A stretch of 64,000 nt of DNA from Liolophura sinensis (Eukaryota > Mollusca > Polyplacophora > Chitonida > Chitonidae): NCBI RefSeq assembly GCF_032854445.1, contig NC_088298.1, positions 6,354,488 through 6,418,487 on the forward strand, written 5' to 3'. The position numbers and the translations under genes are program-made. The notes under the pieces were generated by a model. The model did no database searches, had not been told where the DNA came from, and saw nothing but the letters and a program-made list of their open reading frames with translations. Numbering within the stretch: position 1 is the first letter of the stretch; every line of letters begins with the position of its first letter. Shown here one piece after another: positions 45,901 to 54,835 of the stretch.

Positions 45901-48900
45901 AAACTACACAACATACTATCGTGTAGAGGTTACAGAAAACGCCTTTAGGGCTTTCCGAACAAACTCCAGAACATACCACAAGAACTGAGATTCGAAATGG
46001 TGCCATTAGAAGTTTCCTTCAAACTATAAACACTATCGCAGTTGAGGTTCGGTATTCGTCTTGAGGAGTTTCAAACAGCAACAAGTGTGTTTTCAAACTA
46101 CACAAGTTATTGCCAGAATATGCATCCATGCAGGACGATTAATCATCAGTCACGGTAATCAGTTCATGTTGTTTTTTTTTTAATTTGATGGCATTTGCTC
46201 TTTAAGGGGTTAAGCAGATCTGTCTCTGAAAATGTCAGAGTGCACAAAAAAACTGCCATTTTCCCTCGAAAATTTCTGATGTTACAAAGGCACATTGAAT
46301 GTAAGGTGACCGGAGACACTGTCTTATACGACCTGTCTAAGTCGAGTAAGATGTCACCAATAACCTGCTACTTTGCCGAATGCTCCGGAAAGATCCGGAA
46401 TGTTCCGGAATGATAAGTCTCAGAAAAGGATTCAGTGGAAGCCAAGGTAACTGCGCATAATCTGTGCGCGCATCAGACACTTGGAGAAATGCCTAATGGC
46501 TGCCATTTGACATGCGTGGGTTTGGAGATGACAGCGACTGCTCTAAAGCTGAGATACTTAGGAAAAAATGGCTTTTCTTGGAAAGAGTTCGTCTAAGATG
46601 AAATCTGCGCATTTATGATTTATGCCGTTTGCGGTATTACCATGGAAGCCTTTCTTAAAATGCGACGTAAGAAATGAACTGGGTGAGAGCATCGACTCAG
46701 TTCTATTTCTTTACTAAAAGACAGGAGAAACGTCAAGTTCGTGTTTTCGTGTGATAAGGATTGAAATGGTATTGCCTTTAAGCCCTTTTGCACATAGCTT
46801 CACACTTCTGTGCAAGAATCGTCTGACTTTATGATTCCCTCAAGTTACAGACCTTAAAACTAAACTGACAAGTAAGATTATAAACACGAATTCTTGATCA
46901 TGTATTTTTTTTCCATTGAGACAAAACCGAGTCATTAAACAATGTAATCACAGGTTCGAATACTGGTTTCACTAGTTAGACTGACTTGGTTTAATATTTC
47001 AGGGACAACGCCAAAAAAAAAAAACCATACTAAAAATAAAAATAAATGGTTTAAGAGCTTTTTGTGGACTACTAACTGTGTTTGAACTTCCCTTAGTTTC
47101 ATTCTTTGTCAGATTTTATTCATTGATTTAAATTCACTGTAATAGTGGCCATTATGGACCATATTCCGTATGGTAGTAGTGTCTCAATGTTAAAGTTCCG
47201 TCTGTAGCCTTGTAATATTCTGGTGAAGTTCACTTGTATATTACGTACTTATGCATATGGCAAGCCACTCCAGTGAATGCCATTTTCGGGATGACAAATA
47301 GCCGTGTTACGTCAAAAGTTAAAGTGTCACAGAATCCAAAGGTGTCGCTGCTTTTTATTCACTGAAAAATAACGCAAATAGGAAAAGATATGGGCTAGAT
47401 AATGGATTTAGTTGTTAGAATTGCTAACGCATGCTTTATTTTTTTTCTTTTCTAATACTGTAAATCAAAATTACAAAACCATCACGTTCGAAGTGATTCG
47501 GTACCATATCAACTAAATAAAAAAAATAGAATTTATCAACCAATATGATATCTTTTATGTTTTATGACAGACCGGACTCAGCCACGCATGCGCAAACGGG
47601 TTCACGCCTGCGGTGGAGGCCTTGTCTGAGGTACCGGAAGTGGACGTCAATCAGGCAGACAGTGAAGGGAATTCCCCGCTAATTTTTGCCGCCCAAGCAG
47701 GTATATTAACTCGGAAATCATTTTCCTTCTGGCGTAACTTTTTGCAGGCTCCTGGCAAGGCAGTTTTCTGTCTAGACAATTGTTACTGTAATTGTCGTCA
47801 TTTATTAGAACCTTGTGTCTCTCACATTGTATACCATACATATATATGCCTATATATAAACAATAGATTTGCATTAAGCAAATCCTCAACATCCAGACCG
47901 CACCTGTTCGTGTCCGTTAGAGTATACATAAACTTTGCAGTAAACCTTTAATCTTACATGGAATATTTGCACGTATCTGTAGAACACATCAAATCACTGT
48001 ATATACATGTATTTTAAAGAATAAAAATCACATGATCTGAAATGTCACCCCAAAACGGCGTATTTCAAAAGCGTTTTTTTTTTTTTGCTAATTATACTAT
48101 GTAAACTCTTTAGCTACAATTTTGTGAACGTGGAAGTATTCCCGATGGCCTCTTCATACAACACTAATGGATTAAAATCCTGTCATACAGCGTTAGTATT
48201 GTAAATCAGCTTGAAATTTTTAAACAGAAACAAAATCTGATTTGCTAAAACTTAAATTATCTACTACAACCATGAAAACAGAGGTGGAAAGATCTGCCAG
48301 CAGCTGGTGGATGATCCTGGGCTTCACACAGACACTGAAAGGTTTCCTCTCACCGTAGTGTTGGCGGCCGTCGTATAAGTGAAATATTCTTGAGTACGGC
48401 GGAAAAGACCAGGGCCTAGTTGTTCGAAAGTGTATAAGCTAATACTAGTATTAGGTCATATCTTATACTTAAAATTTAGAATGACCCAGGAGCCTCTCAC
48501 CAATGCGGTCGCTGTGAGTTCAAGTCCAGCTCATGCTGGCTTCCTCTCCGGCCGTAAGTGGGAAGGTCTTCCAGCAACCTGCGAATGGTCGTGGGTTTCC
48601 CCCTGGCTCTGCCCGGTTTCCACCCACCATAATGCTGGCCGCCATCGTATAGTGAAATATTCTTGAGTACGGCGTAAAACACCAATCAAATAAATCAAAT
48701 AAATAAATAAAATTTTAGCCAAATCAGCAGCCAATGCAGCTCTCCAAAGTCATTGTGTAACAATAGCAGTTTTAGTTCATATTTAATATAATGTTACACA
48801 ATGTTTTTCGGCAAAGTACAAAATTGAAGACTTGGTTTAAAGTTAAATCTGCTATTAAGTCTTAAATCTGTTTTGAACAACCGTGCCCGGTGAGATAAAA

Positions 48901-51900
48901 CGAAATAAAAAAAAACAACACGAAATTATTGTGTAAATGGCTGAATAGCTTGCACCCGATTTCCTTGAGGTGGGAAAAGTTTCCTGTTTTAAATTACTCA
49001 TCTTTATGTGAAATAATTTATAGTGTTCTGTCCGAAAGTTTCCTCTGTGCGAAAAGTTTCCTCTGTATGTACTAGCGTGTATGTATGACCTTCAGTCGTA
49101 TGAAACAATATGTAAAGATATTTTACTTTTGGAGATGTTTGTAAGAAGTAACCTGGTTCTGCTCGCTGAAATTTGCTGTCGACGTGATAATGAACACAAC
49201 GTGAATACCGATGATAGTATTAAACGTCAGCGATTGCCTATCAAGTAGTTTGAATACAATGACTGGGTACAAGAATCCATTAATCATGAATTCGATCCAT
49301 TAACCTGTAAACAGCCAATCAAATCAGTAAATTAATCACTGAGGCCAATCAATGCACTTTGACATGGGCTGTTATATACAATAATTAATATTATGAATAA
49401 TCTATGAATTACATAAAATGAAATATTTCTTTTACCGGATTTGCTCGGTAACCCTCGTAATTAAAGCCATGTTATGTGCAAAATTTATATTATTGTTTAT
49501 ACCGGCTTATGTATAAAATGCATTGATTTTACTCGTGACGTCACGTCACAAAGGGGTGTTTCCACAATGTCGTAACATCACAACTCGAAACACACGTATT
49601 CATGAACTCATGAATATGTATTTCTTTCCCTAAGGTCACACGGATGTGGTGAGGTTATTGTTAAACAATTTCAAGAAGGTTCGTGTTGACCAAGCTAACC
49701 GGTTGGGCTTCACGCCCTTACTCAAAGCCGCCATCCAAGGTAGAACATCCTGCGCTAAGCTCTTGTTATTTGCAGGTAAATATCTATTAAATCGATTAAT
49801 TGTCTTTTTGATATAATATATTCCTAATTTCTCGCTTATTCTTCATGTCAGTTGTTACATTTATGCAAGTTGTCTGCCTTTATATAAAAAAAAATCAGTA
49901 TTCTTTTCACCTTTTATTTACTTTGAAAGCTGTTATTTATTGCCCCTATCAGCTATCTTTTTGATATAATAAATAATTTCTCGCTTATTCTAGTGTCACT
50001 TGTTGATGTATATGCAAATTATCTGCATTTATTTTTAAAATACTGCCAATGTTATATTTATGTATTGTTTACCATGAGATCTGTTGCTGGTTTATTCAAC
50101 TTAAGACTTGTTTTCACCGCAGCAAATAGGGGAGTTTGAGATAGAACTCTTGTGTGGCTAAAGGTAAAAACCTACTATATCGTGTTGTCAAATATGTTAA
50201 TGTCAACATGTTCTGTTGACATAAATGCCACCGATCACCTGTTTCACCGTGTTTGCGTGCGCACAAATGACACATCTTTTCATCGGGAACATCCTATGTG
50301 CATCGTTCATCTCTTCTAAATAACTTTTTGTGAAACTTTTTCTTAGACAGTCATGTTGAAGTAGATGCCTAATATTTCTGAAAGGTCCCATGATACAGTA
50401 GGAGTATTTTTACCTCTAGAGCTAAAAGAGTTCGAACTCAAAACTCCCCTATTACAGCCTACAGGCTGTAATCTAGTTCTTGTTGGTTTGGAAGTAGCTT
50501 GAAGTGAGGATGTTTTCCATGTAGCTGGATAGGTGCGGTGGCTTATTCCAGACAACCAGGTTAACACAGATGTAGCGCTCAAGTCACGTGTACACGTGAG
50601 AAAGTTTGTCAGTAACTTGCTCAAGGTTAGTGGATTTACTCCAGACAATCAGTTAAAATCTCGCAGTAAAACAGTAAAATCTCGCAGTAAAACAGTAAAA
50701 TCTCGCAGTAAAACAGTAAACATTGTTTTAAGCAGTTGTGATTTGTCATACGATGCGATTTGTCGTACCGAATCGCACAATTCGACATGTGGAATGAAAG
50801 CAGAATAAGTCTATTTCGTAGGCCGCGTTCACACGACGCCTTGCGTTGAATCCTACATTTGCATAAAAAAACGCATTCCATGTTTTGATTGGACTGGTCA
50901 AATTGGAGGGTTCGAATCGACAATCACACCGTGCGAATGTGTTTTAGGCAGAATTGTCAAATTCCTTGTTGCAGGACGGATTTCCACCGCTCTTTTATTT
51001 AGTGCTGCTTCACTGAGACGACTTACCGAAGGCAAGTAAGCCGCCCCGCCCGAGCCATTATACTGATACGGGTCAACCAGTCGTTGCACTATCCCCTTCA
51101 CGCCAAGCGAGGAAGTTACAACTTCCTCTTTTAAAGTCTTAGGTGTGACTCGATCAAGGATTGATCCTGGATCCACCGGTCCCGAAGCGGACGCTGTACC
51201 AACTGTGCTCGGATCATGTGAACGCGGTGCATAGAATGTCATTCATTCGGTTAGTCGCATTCCACGAGTCAGATCGCAACTGCACACGATTTTAGTCACC
51301 ACCAACCAATTATACCATTCCCATCTGTTTCATTTTTTCAGGGGCCTCACCCAAGATACGAGATCCGGGTCGTCATCTTTGCGCCGAAGAGTGGGCCAGA
51401 TTCTGCGGCCGCCATGACTGTGCCGACGCCATTGCTAAACTCTCCCATACACGCTCATTCTTTTCCAAACCCAAATTCCGAACGTTAAGAGAGAAAAGTT
51501 GTAGCGTTCCTGACCTGAGTCAAGCCGAGGACTGCAAACCAGCCGCCAGTGATAAATCTAGCAAAGACGACAGTCAACACAGCAGCAATGGTAGAACGAA
51601 AGGCATTGGAAAGGCGTTCCGCAAAATTTTCCACTGGGAAAATGAAAGCGGAAACGGATTGTGTACGGACCAGAGTCCGTTTGCGATTGTCGCAAGGTGC
51701 GTCTCCACGCCGCTGCTTCCGGAAATTTTGAACTTTTCCAGCTCCCCTCCTTTGCGCCGACGGCCATTAAGTATCGAACATCTCTCCGCCATACCAAAAG
51801 TGGAGGTCACTACCCCAGCCGGCGTTCTGGACCAGCCAGATTATAACAACACGTCACCTGCGCGAAGGCGTCGGAAACAAACTTCTGGTGGATGCAAACA

Positions 51901-51922
51901 CTGCGATGTCCTTTCCAAGTGA
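42771..51922 (+). CDS. ANKRD33/ANKRD33B-like ankyrin repeat protein (4 coding exons, 342 aa)
   Basis: Join 42771-42947, 47571-47700, 49635-49775 and 51342-51922; 1029 nt including the TGA. About five ankyrin repeats span residues 24-183 (roughly 24-55, 58-87, 92-122, 127-156, 160-183). The phrases [35 protein letters not shown] and the RDPGR then EEWARFCGR segment resemble vertebrate ANKRD33/ANKRD33B. That family's ANKRD33 is a photoreceptor ankyrin protein described as a transcriptional co-regulator. The N-terminus (1-23) is short, acidic and Ser-rich. The C-terminal tail (184-342) has a Ser/Lys-rich linker, a basic-hydrophobic stretch ([13 protein letters not shown]) and an ARRRRK cluster near the end. 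There is no signal peptide or membrane segment, so a cytoplasmic or nuclear protein is expected. Introns are 4623, 1934 and 1566 bp. The assignment rests on motif resemblance, not on a search. Confidence 0.9.
43012..43125 (-). mobile_element. Family A SINE, diverged, in intron 1
   Basis: TCTATTTATTTATTTGATTA, TTGTTTAACGCCACACTATC and later CCCGGCGAAAACCAC are a decayed minus-strand copy only about 65 bp after the exon 1 donor. Confidence 0.65.
43328..43413 (+). mobile_element. Family A SINE, 3' end, in intron 1
   Basis: CACTTTTTACCATAATGCTG, GCCGCTGTCGTATAAGTGAA, ATATTCTTGTGTGCAGAGTA, AAACACCAATCATATAAAT. The copy lies opposite in orientation to the one at 43012, about 200 bp away. Confidence 0.88.
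43414..44694. other. Intron 1 sequence, nothing recognised
   Basis: Open frames at 43848-44165 and 44190-44471 (up to 105 codons) have no recognisable domain and probably occur by chance inside the intron. Confidence 0.4.
44695..44830 (+). mobile_element. Family B SINE, internal fragment
   Basis: ATTCGGGAGACGACCGCTCT, TCTGGTGTCTTCCGCATAAT and ACTTCAGTGGCAGCAAGACT match the middle of family B in plus orientation. A short TATATATA patch follows. Confidence 0.65.
44975..45239 (+). mobile_element. Full-length family A SINE with target-site duplication (intron 1)
   Basis: This is the best reference copy in the window. The head GGGGCCTCCATGGCTCAGTC and GGTTAGCGCGCTAGC gives a clear box A (TGGCTCAGTCGG). 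GTGAGTTCAAGTTC gives a near-consensus box B. The body has TGCTGACTTCCTCGCCGGCC, GGTCTGCCAGCAACGTGCGG and ACCATAATGCTGGCCGCC. The end has GTGAAATATTCTTGAGTACG, GCGTAAAACACCAATCAAAT and an AAAT tail. An exact 11-bp duplication, AAGAGCTGCAA, flanks it at 44963-44973 and 45238-45248, showing target-primed insertion. Confidence 0.97.
45375..46080. repeat. 60-bp minisatellite in intron 1, about 11 copies
   Basis: Tandem units built around TATACTCTGGCGGCTGAGGT, TCAAAACAGCGATTTGTAAG and ATCCAACAAACTGCAGAA. The central copies are closely similar and the outer ones increasingly diverged, as is usual for unequal exchange. In some copies the GGCGGCTGAGG segment is changed to GGCGCTTGAGG or GGAGGTTGAGG. 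Confidence 0.93.
46081..47570. other. Intron 1 sequence, nothing recognised
   Basis: No repeat or exon supported. Poly-T and poly-A patches occur near 46170 and 47015. Confidence 0.4.
47571..47700 (+). CDS. Ankyrin gene, coding exon 2
   Basis: The acceptor is TTTATGACAG ending at 47570; the donor is GTATAT at 47701. It encodes residues 60-102 and one base of codon 103 (phase 1). It completes repeat 2 ([10 protein letters not shown]) and starts repeat 3 ([12 protein letters not shown]). The GCAG/GTAT donor is less than ideal, but it alone joins in frame to exon 3. Confidence 0.92.
48287..48410 (+). mobile_element. Family A SINE, 5'-truncated (intron 2)
   Basis: AGATCTGCCAGCAGCTGGTG, GGTTTCCTCTCACCGTAGTG, TTGGCGGCCGTCGTATAAGT, GAAATATTCTTGAGTACGGC and GGAAAAGACCA. 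It lacks the AAAT tail. Confidence 0.85.
48480..48713 (+). mobile_element. Family A SINE, 5'-truncated (intron 2)
   Basis: Starts at AATGACCCAGGAGCCTCTCA, so box A is missing but box B (GTGAGTTCAAGTCC) is intact. The rest is complete to the AAAT tail, with one base deleted in GTATAGTGAAATATTC. AAAATTTAG just before and AAAATTTTAG just after are a likely target-site duplication with one T change. Confidence 0.93.
48714..49634. other. Intron 2 sequence, nothing recognised
   Basis: AT-rich, no repeat or exon supported. Confidence 0.4.
49635..49775 (+). CDS. Ankyrin gene, coding exon 3
   Basis: The acceptor is TTTCTTTCCCTAAG, the donor GTAAAT at 49776. It encodes the rest of Gly103 through residue 149 plus one base of codon 150. 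It contains [11 protein letters not shown] and [15 protein letters not shown], the second halves of repeats 3 and 4. Phase 1 on both sides, so this exon is symmetric. Confidence 0.93.
50656..50720. repeat. 21-bp tandem repeat, 3 copies (intron 3)
   Basis: AAAATCTCGCAGTAAAACAG plus T, repeated three times with almost no change. The unit is a multiple of three, so it reads through as KSRSKTV, but it lies between two well-defined exons and is not needed in the transcript. Confidence 0.93.
50955..51215 (-). mobile_element. Family B SINE, lacking the 3' tail (intron 3)
   Basis: Minus-strand copy of the 6228-6570 subfamily: TTGCAGGACGGATTTCCACC, CTTACCGAAGGCAAGTAAGC, GTTGCACTATCCCCTTCACG, TTAAAGTCTTAGGTGTGACT and a GGATTGATCCTGGATCCACC box B-side block. 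It ends about 130 bp before exon 4. Confidence 0.85.
51342..51922 (+). CDS. Ankyrin gene, terminal coding exon 4
   Basis: The acceptor CATTTTTTCAG ends at 51341. The exon encodes the last two bases of Gly150 through residue 342 and the TGA at 51920-51922. It carries the fifth repeat ([11 protein letters not shown] and [16 protein letters not shown]) and the whole C-terminal tail. That tail includes [23 protein letters not shown] and ARRRRKQ, and ends in a Cys pair (CKHC). Its base composition (GC-rich codons) differs clearly from the AT-rich surroundings, which supports coding. Confidence 0.93.
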
Positions 51923-52880
51923 AACCAAATAGTGTTGTGAATTGTTGAAACAAAAAGATGACTTTGTGTTTTATTGGATTATATCCCGGCAGCTTGATTG
52001 TTCAAGTTACCTCTGGATTCAATGGGATTCAATAATGCGATGTACCCCGACACGCCATTACTATACTTGAAGCAGACGCATGTTATAAGCATTTCAAATT
52101 TTAACCGGCTTAGAAATTACATTCGATTGATATTTGTTTCTCTTTAAAACAAGATTTATTTGTGATTTTGGATTGTTGTATCTATTATCGGTGGATCCTT
52201 TTCATCTTTAGCAGTTACACGTTTAGTTTTGTAGGTAGCAGATTTTGAAGGGTCTTGATGTGAGAAAAGTACTTTGAGCCTTCCCGAAGATTTGAATTGG
52301 TTCGGACACTCCAGATTTAATGTTGTGCAAAGGTTCTGTTTATTTTTTTTTGTGAATTTCTGATGCTCTGTGTGTGAGGCAAACGTATAAACATATTTTC
52401 TATCGAATATTTTTACCCTTGTCTCTTTCCAAAGGTCAAATATCTGTGCACATTCATCGTTCTATTATACAAAAGTTTCTATACTTGAAAAAAAAATTAT
52501 GGTACATGAAAAGAGTTTTGTCTTTCATCTGTCATACGTAGAAGCTCTGCTAATAGTTGAGCCAATTAGGCATAAAGAAATTTGAGCCGATCACACCAGA
52601 CCCTACGATTTCGGGATTGTGCCATTGATGGCCGCCATGTATGCGGTACGACCAATTTTTCAATGTTTGCGACTAGATTACCACCTAGCTGCCAACGAAA
52701 AATGTTTGAATTGTGGGTAAATCGCAGAAAAAGCGTTCGATTTGTCTTAGAGGTTGTCGGTATCACAGTGCACCGTCAGCACTGAGTTTTGCTCTGATGA
52801 TGACCCACGAGCTCTTGTAAGTGCTGAGCACCAAACCAGGCAGGAGCAAGAGCCATTATTAAAGTCTTTTGGTATTCTCA
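51923..52880 (+). other. Probable 3' UTR and poly-A region of the ankyrin gene
   Basis: No AATAAA is seen close after the stop codon. The variant ATTAAA at 52858-52863 is the most plausible poly-A signal, which would give a 3' UTR of about 950 nt. This is an inference; CATAAA near 52570 is another candidate. Open frames here (52566-52785) are anonymous. Confidence 0.3.
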
Positions 52881-52933
52881 CACAAGGAGATTAGGCCATG
52901 CGTATGTATGTATCTTTTGGCTTATATCTTCCT

Positions 52934-53186
52934 GGGGCCTCCGTGGCTCAGTTGGTTAGCGCGCTAGCGCAGCGTAATGACCCAGGAGTCTCTCACCAGT
53001 GCGGTCGCTGGCTCATGCTGGCTTCCTCTCCGGCCATACGTGGGAGGCTCTGATAGCAACCTTACGCATGGTCGTGGGTTTCCCCCTGGCTCTGCCCGGT
53101 TTCCTCCCACCATAATGGTGGCCGCCGTCGTATAAGTGAAATAATCTTGAGTACGGAGTAAAACAACAATCAAATAAATAAATAAA
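52934..53186 (+). mobile_element. Full-length family A SINE with box B deleted
   Basis: The head GGGGCCTCCGTGGCTCAGTT is intact with box A. The copy then goes from GTGCGGTCGCT directly to GGCTCATGCTGGCTTCC, so the segment with GTGAGTTCAAGTCC (box B) is missing. The tail is complete. A perfect 12-bp duplication TATATCTTCCTG lies at 52923-52934 and 53187-53198. Confidence 0.96.
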
Positions 53187-53204
53187 TATATCTTCCTGTA
53201 GCAG

Positions 53205-53270
53205 GGGGAGTCCATGCCGAAAAAAGTGTCACTGTCACTGAAAAATCATGTCGAAGACACCAGACACAAG
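53205..53270 (-). mobile_element. Family B SINE, internal fragment
   Basis: GGGGAGTCCATGCCGAAAAA, GTCACTGAAAAATCATGTCG and AAGACACCAGACAC. The family A copy at 52934 inserted right at or beside it: the family B sequence TATATCTTCCTGTAGCAGGG (compare CTTCCTGTGGCA in 34912-35150) straddles the insertion. Confidence 0.75.
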
Positions 53271-53639
53271 AGTGCAGTGTGAGTATTAATCATGTGGCTA
53301 GTTTGCAAATCATGCCATGACTCTTGATTCATTATCATGAACAAACTGTCATGTATTCTGGAGATTTCTCAGTTATGTCTTTACTCTACTAAAGTCAGAC
53401 TTAATAGTTTTCCGCATACTGACTTGTCGCTAACTAGATCTGAAGTTAACATGATCCCACCAAAGTCAGATCTAAAAATACGAAATAAAGAATTCGATCG
53501 GAGAAAGATGAGGCAGACTACAGACATGTACGTCATTCCTTTGGGTTTTTTTTATTGGTTTCATGTTTATTAAATTTGATAAAATGGCATTTTGACTAAT
53601 TCTATACTAGAAACATCTAATAAACTGTATCTACATACA

Positions 53640-53803
53640 GTGGTGCTAACTAGAGAAGTGTAAGCTACTGTGCTAACTAGAGCAGTGTAAGTTACAGTAC
53701 AAACTAGAGCAGTGTAAGTTAATGCGCTAACTAGAGGAGTGTATGTTACTGTGCAAACTAGAGCAGTGTAAGTTACTGTGCAAACTAGAGCAGTGTAAGT
53801 TAC
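53640..53803. repeat. 27-bp minisatellite, 6 copies
   Basis: Unit TGTGCAAACTAGAGCAGTGT plus AAGTTAC. Copies 5 and 6 are identical, the earlier ones diverged. The unit is a whole number of codons, which explains the 78-codon minus-strand frame. Confidence 0.93.
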
Positions 53804-53824
53804 CATCTTTTAAACATGTGGTAC

Positions 53825-53935
53825 CCTAACTGAGGTAAACTGACAAAAGTCCGGGCTTCACCGGTTACGTGTGACCACACTATCGTAACTGCTCTAGCTT
53901 TTATACTCATGCTGATGTCCATTGTATTCATAGTC
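53825..53935 (+). repeat. Family C dispersed repeat
   Basis: CCCTAACTGAGGTAAACTGA, CAAAAGTCCGGGCTTCACCG, GTTACGTGTGACCACACTAT, CGTAACTGCTCTAGC and TTTTATACTC. One of the best copies for defining the family. Confidence 0.85.
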
Positions 53936-54579
53936 ATTTTTGTATTTTACTTATATACTTTACGTACATTTTTACGCCTTATGCACATTTTTAACGTTGG
54001 ATGAAGCCAGGAAAGATCGGAGGAAAGTCGCCAGATAAACCCCTGAAAACTAAAGTATCAGCTGACACAGCAAACAGCAGACTTCATTACGTACTCATTA
54101 TCCACATCACGAAAGACAAGGTAGAGCCATTGTTTAACAAGAAATCAGCTTTGTTACAACGCAATTTAAATACAATAAATTCTCTCACTCGCGAAGGTGT
54201 TTCGTCGCATGTCGAGAAGCCGTTCTTTACAAACATGCTGTCAAACAACTGTGAGCAATTCAAGATAAATTCCCTGGTTGATATTCTAAATAACAGCGGG
54301 TAAAATAAAGTTTAGATTCCATTGAGAGACCGGTGTAATCTTTGTGTAATCCGCTCTAGACTTAATAGACAGCCTGTATATCATCAAGAGACAAGTTGTT
54401 TACGAGGATGCGTGATTGGAATTCCCATGGCGTCCTAGCGAACATGTACCAGTCAAGCAGACTCGTCCTTTGACTGAATTTATATGGAAGGGCCAGACTG
54501 CGTTTGTTCTAGACAGCTGGATAACTGTATCATGTTGGAGCAACGCTTGTAAGAGAAGTATTGAACTGTGCCATGCATT
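53936..54579. other. Intergenic, one unrecognised 100-codon frame
   Basis: The frame at 54001-54303 starts with a genuine ATG and is Lys- and Asn-rich, but I recognise no domain and see no splice or promoter context. It is not called as a gene. Confidence 0.4.
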
Positions 54580-54835
54580 TTGATGACCCCCTTCGGTGAT
54601 CTAATGGTCCCTAACGAGACCTGGGATCAGATCCGGGTAGGGTCATACCAAAGACTTTAAAATTGTATTTGTTGAATCCTCGCTTGGCGCTCAGCTCTGA
54701 GGATTACAGCAAGGAAACGGGACTGGTTGTTTGGTGTTAGTGCGTCACTGGGTAGGGTGTCATGTCTGGTGTCTTCGGCATGATACCTAAGTGGTGGCAG
54801 CACTTTGAAGACACAATAAATGTATACACACCTAC
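54580..54835 (+). mobile_element. Family B SINE, 5' two thirds
   Basis: Plus-strand copy with the head CCCTTCGGTGATCTAATGGT and CCCTAACGAGACCTGGGATC (the box B region decayed), then CATACCAAAGACTTTAAAAT, GAGGATTACAGCAAGGAAAC, TGTCTGGTGTCTTCGGCATG and GATACCTAAGTGGTGGCAGC. The 3' tail is missing. Confidence 0.85.

Noticed and set aside
45375-46080. CRISPR-like array or repeated exon
   Set aside because: No distinct spacers, variable stops in all frames, and it lies in an intron.
48497-48734. Minus-strand frames with [11 protein letters not shown]-like peptides
   Set aside because: The same peptides recur at every family A SINE copy in the window; they are SINE shadows.
53640-53803. CRISPR array
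   Set aside because: The 27-bp units abut without spacers and the genome is eukaryotic; it is a minisatellite.
54001-54303. 100-codon frame starting with ATG
   Set aside because: Composition is plausible for protein, but no domain, no promoter or splice context and no neighbour to support it.
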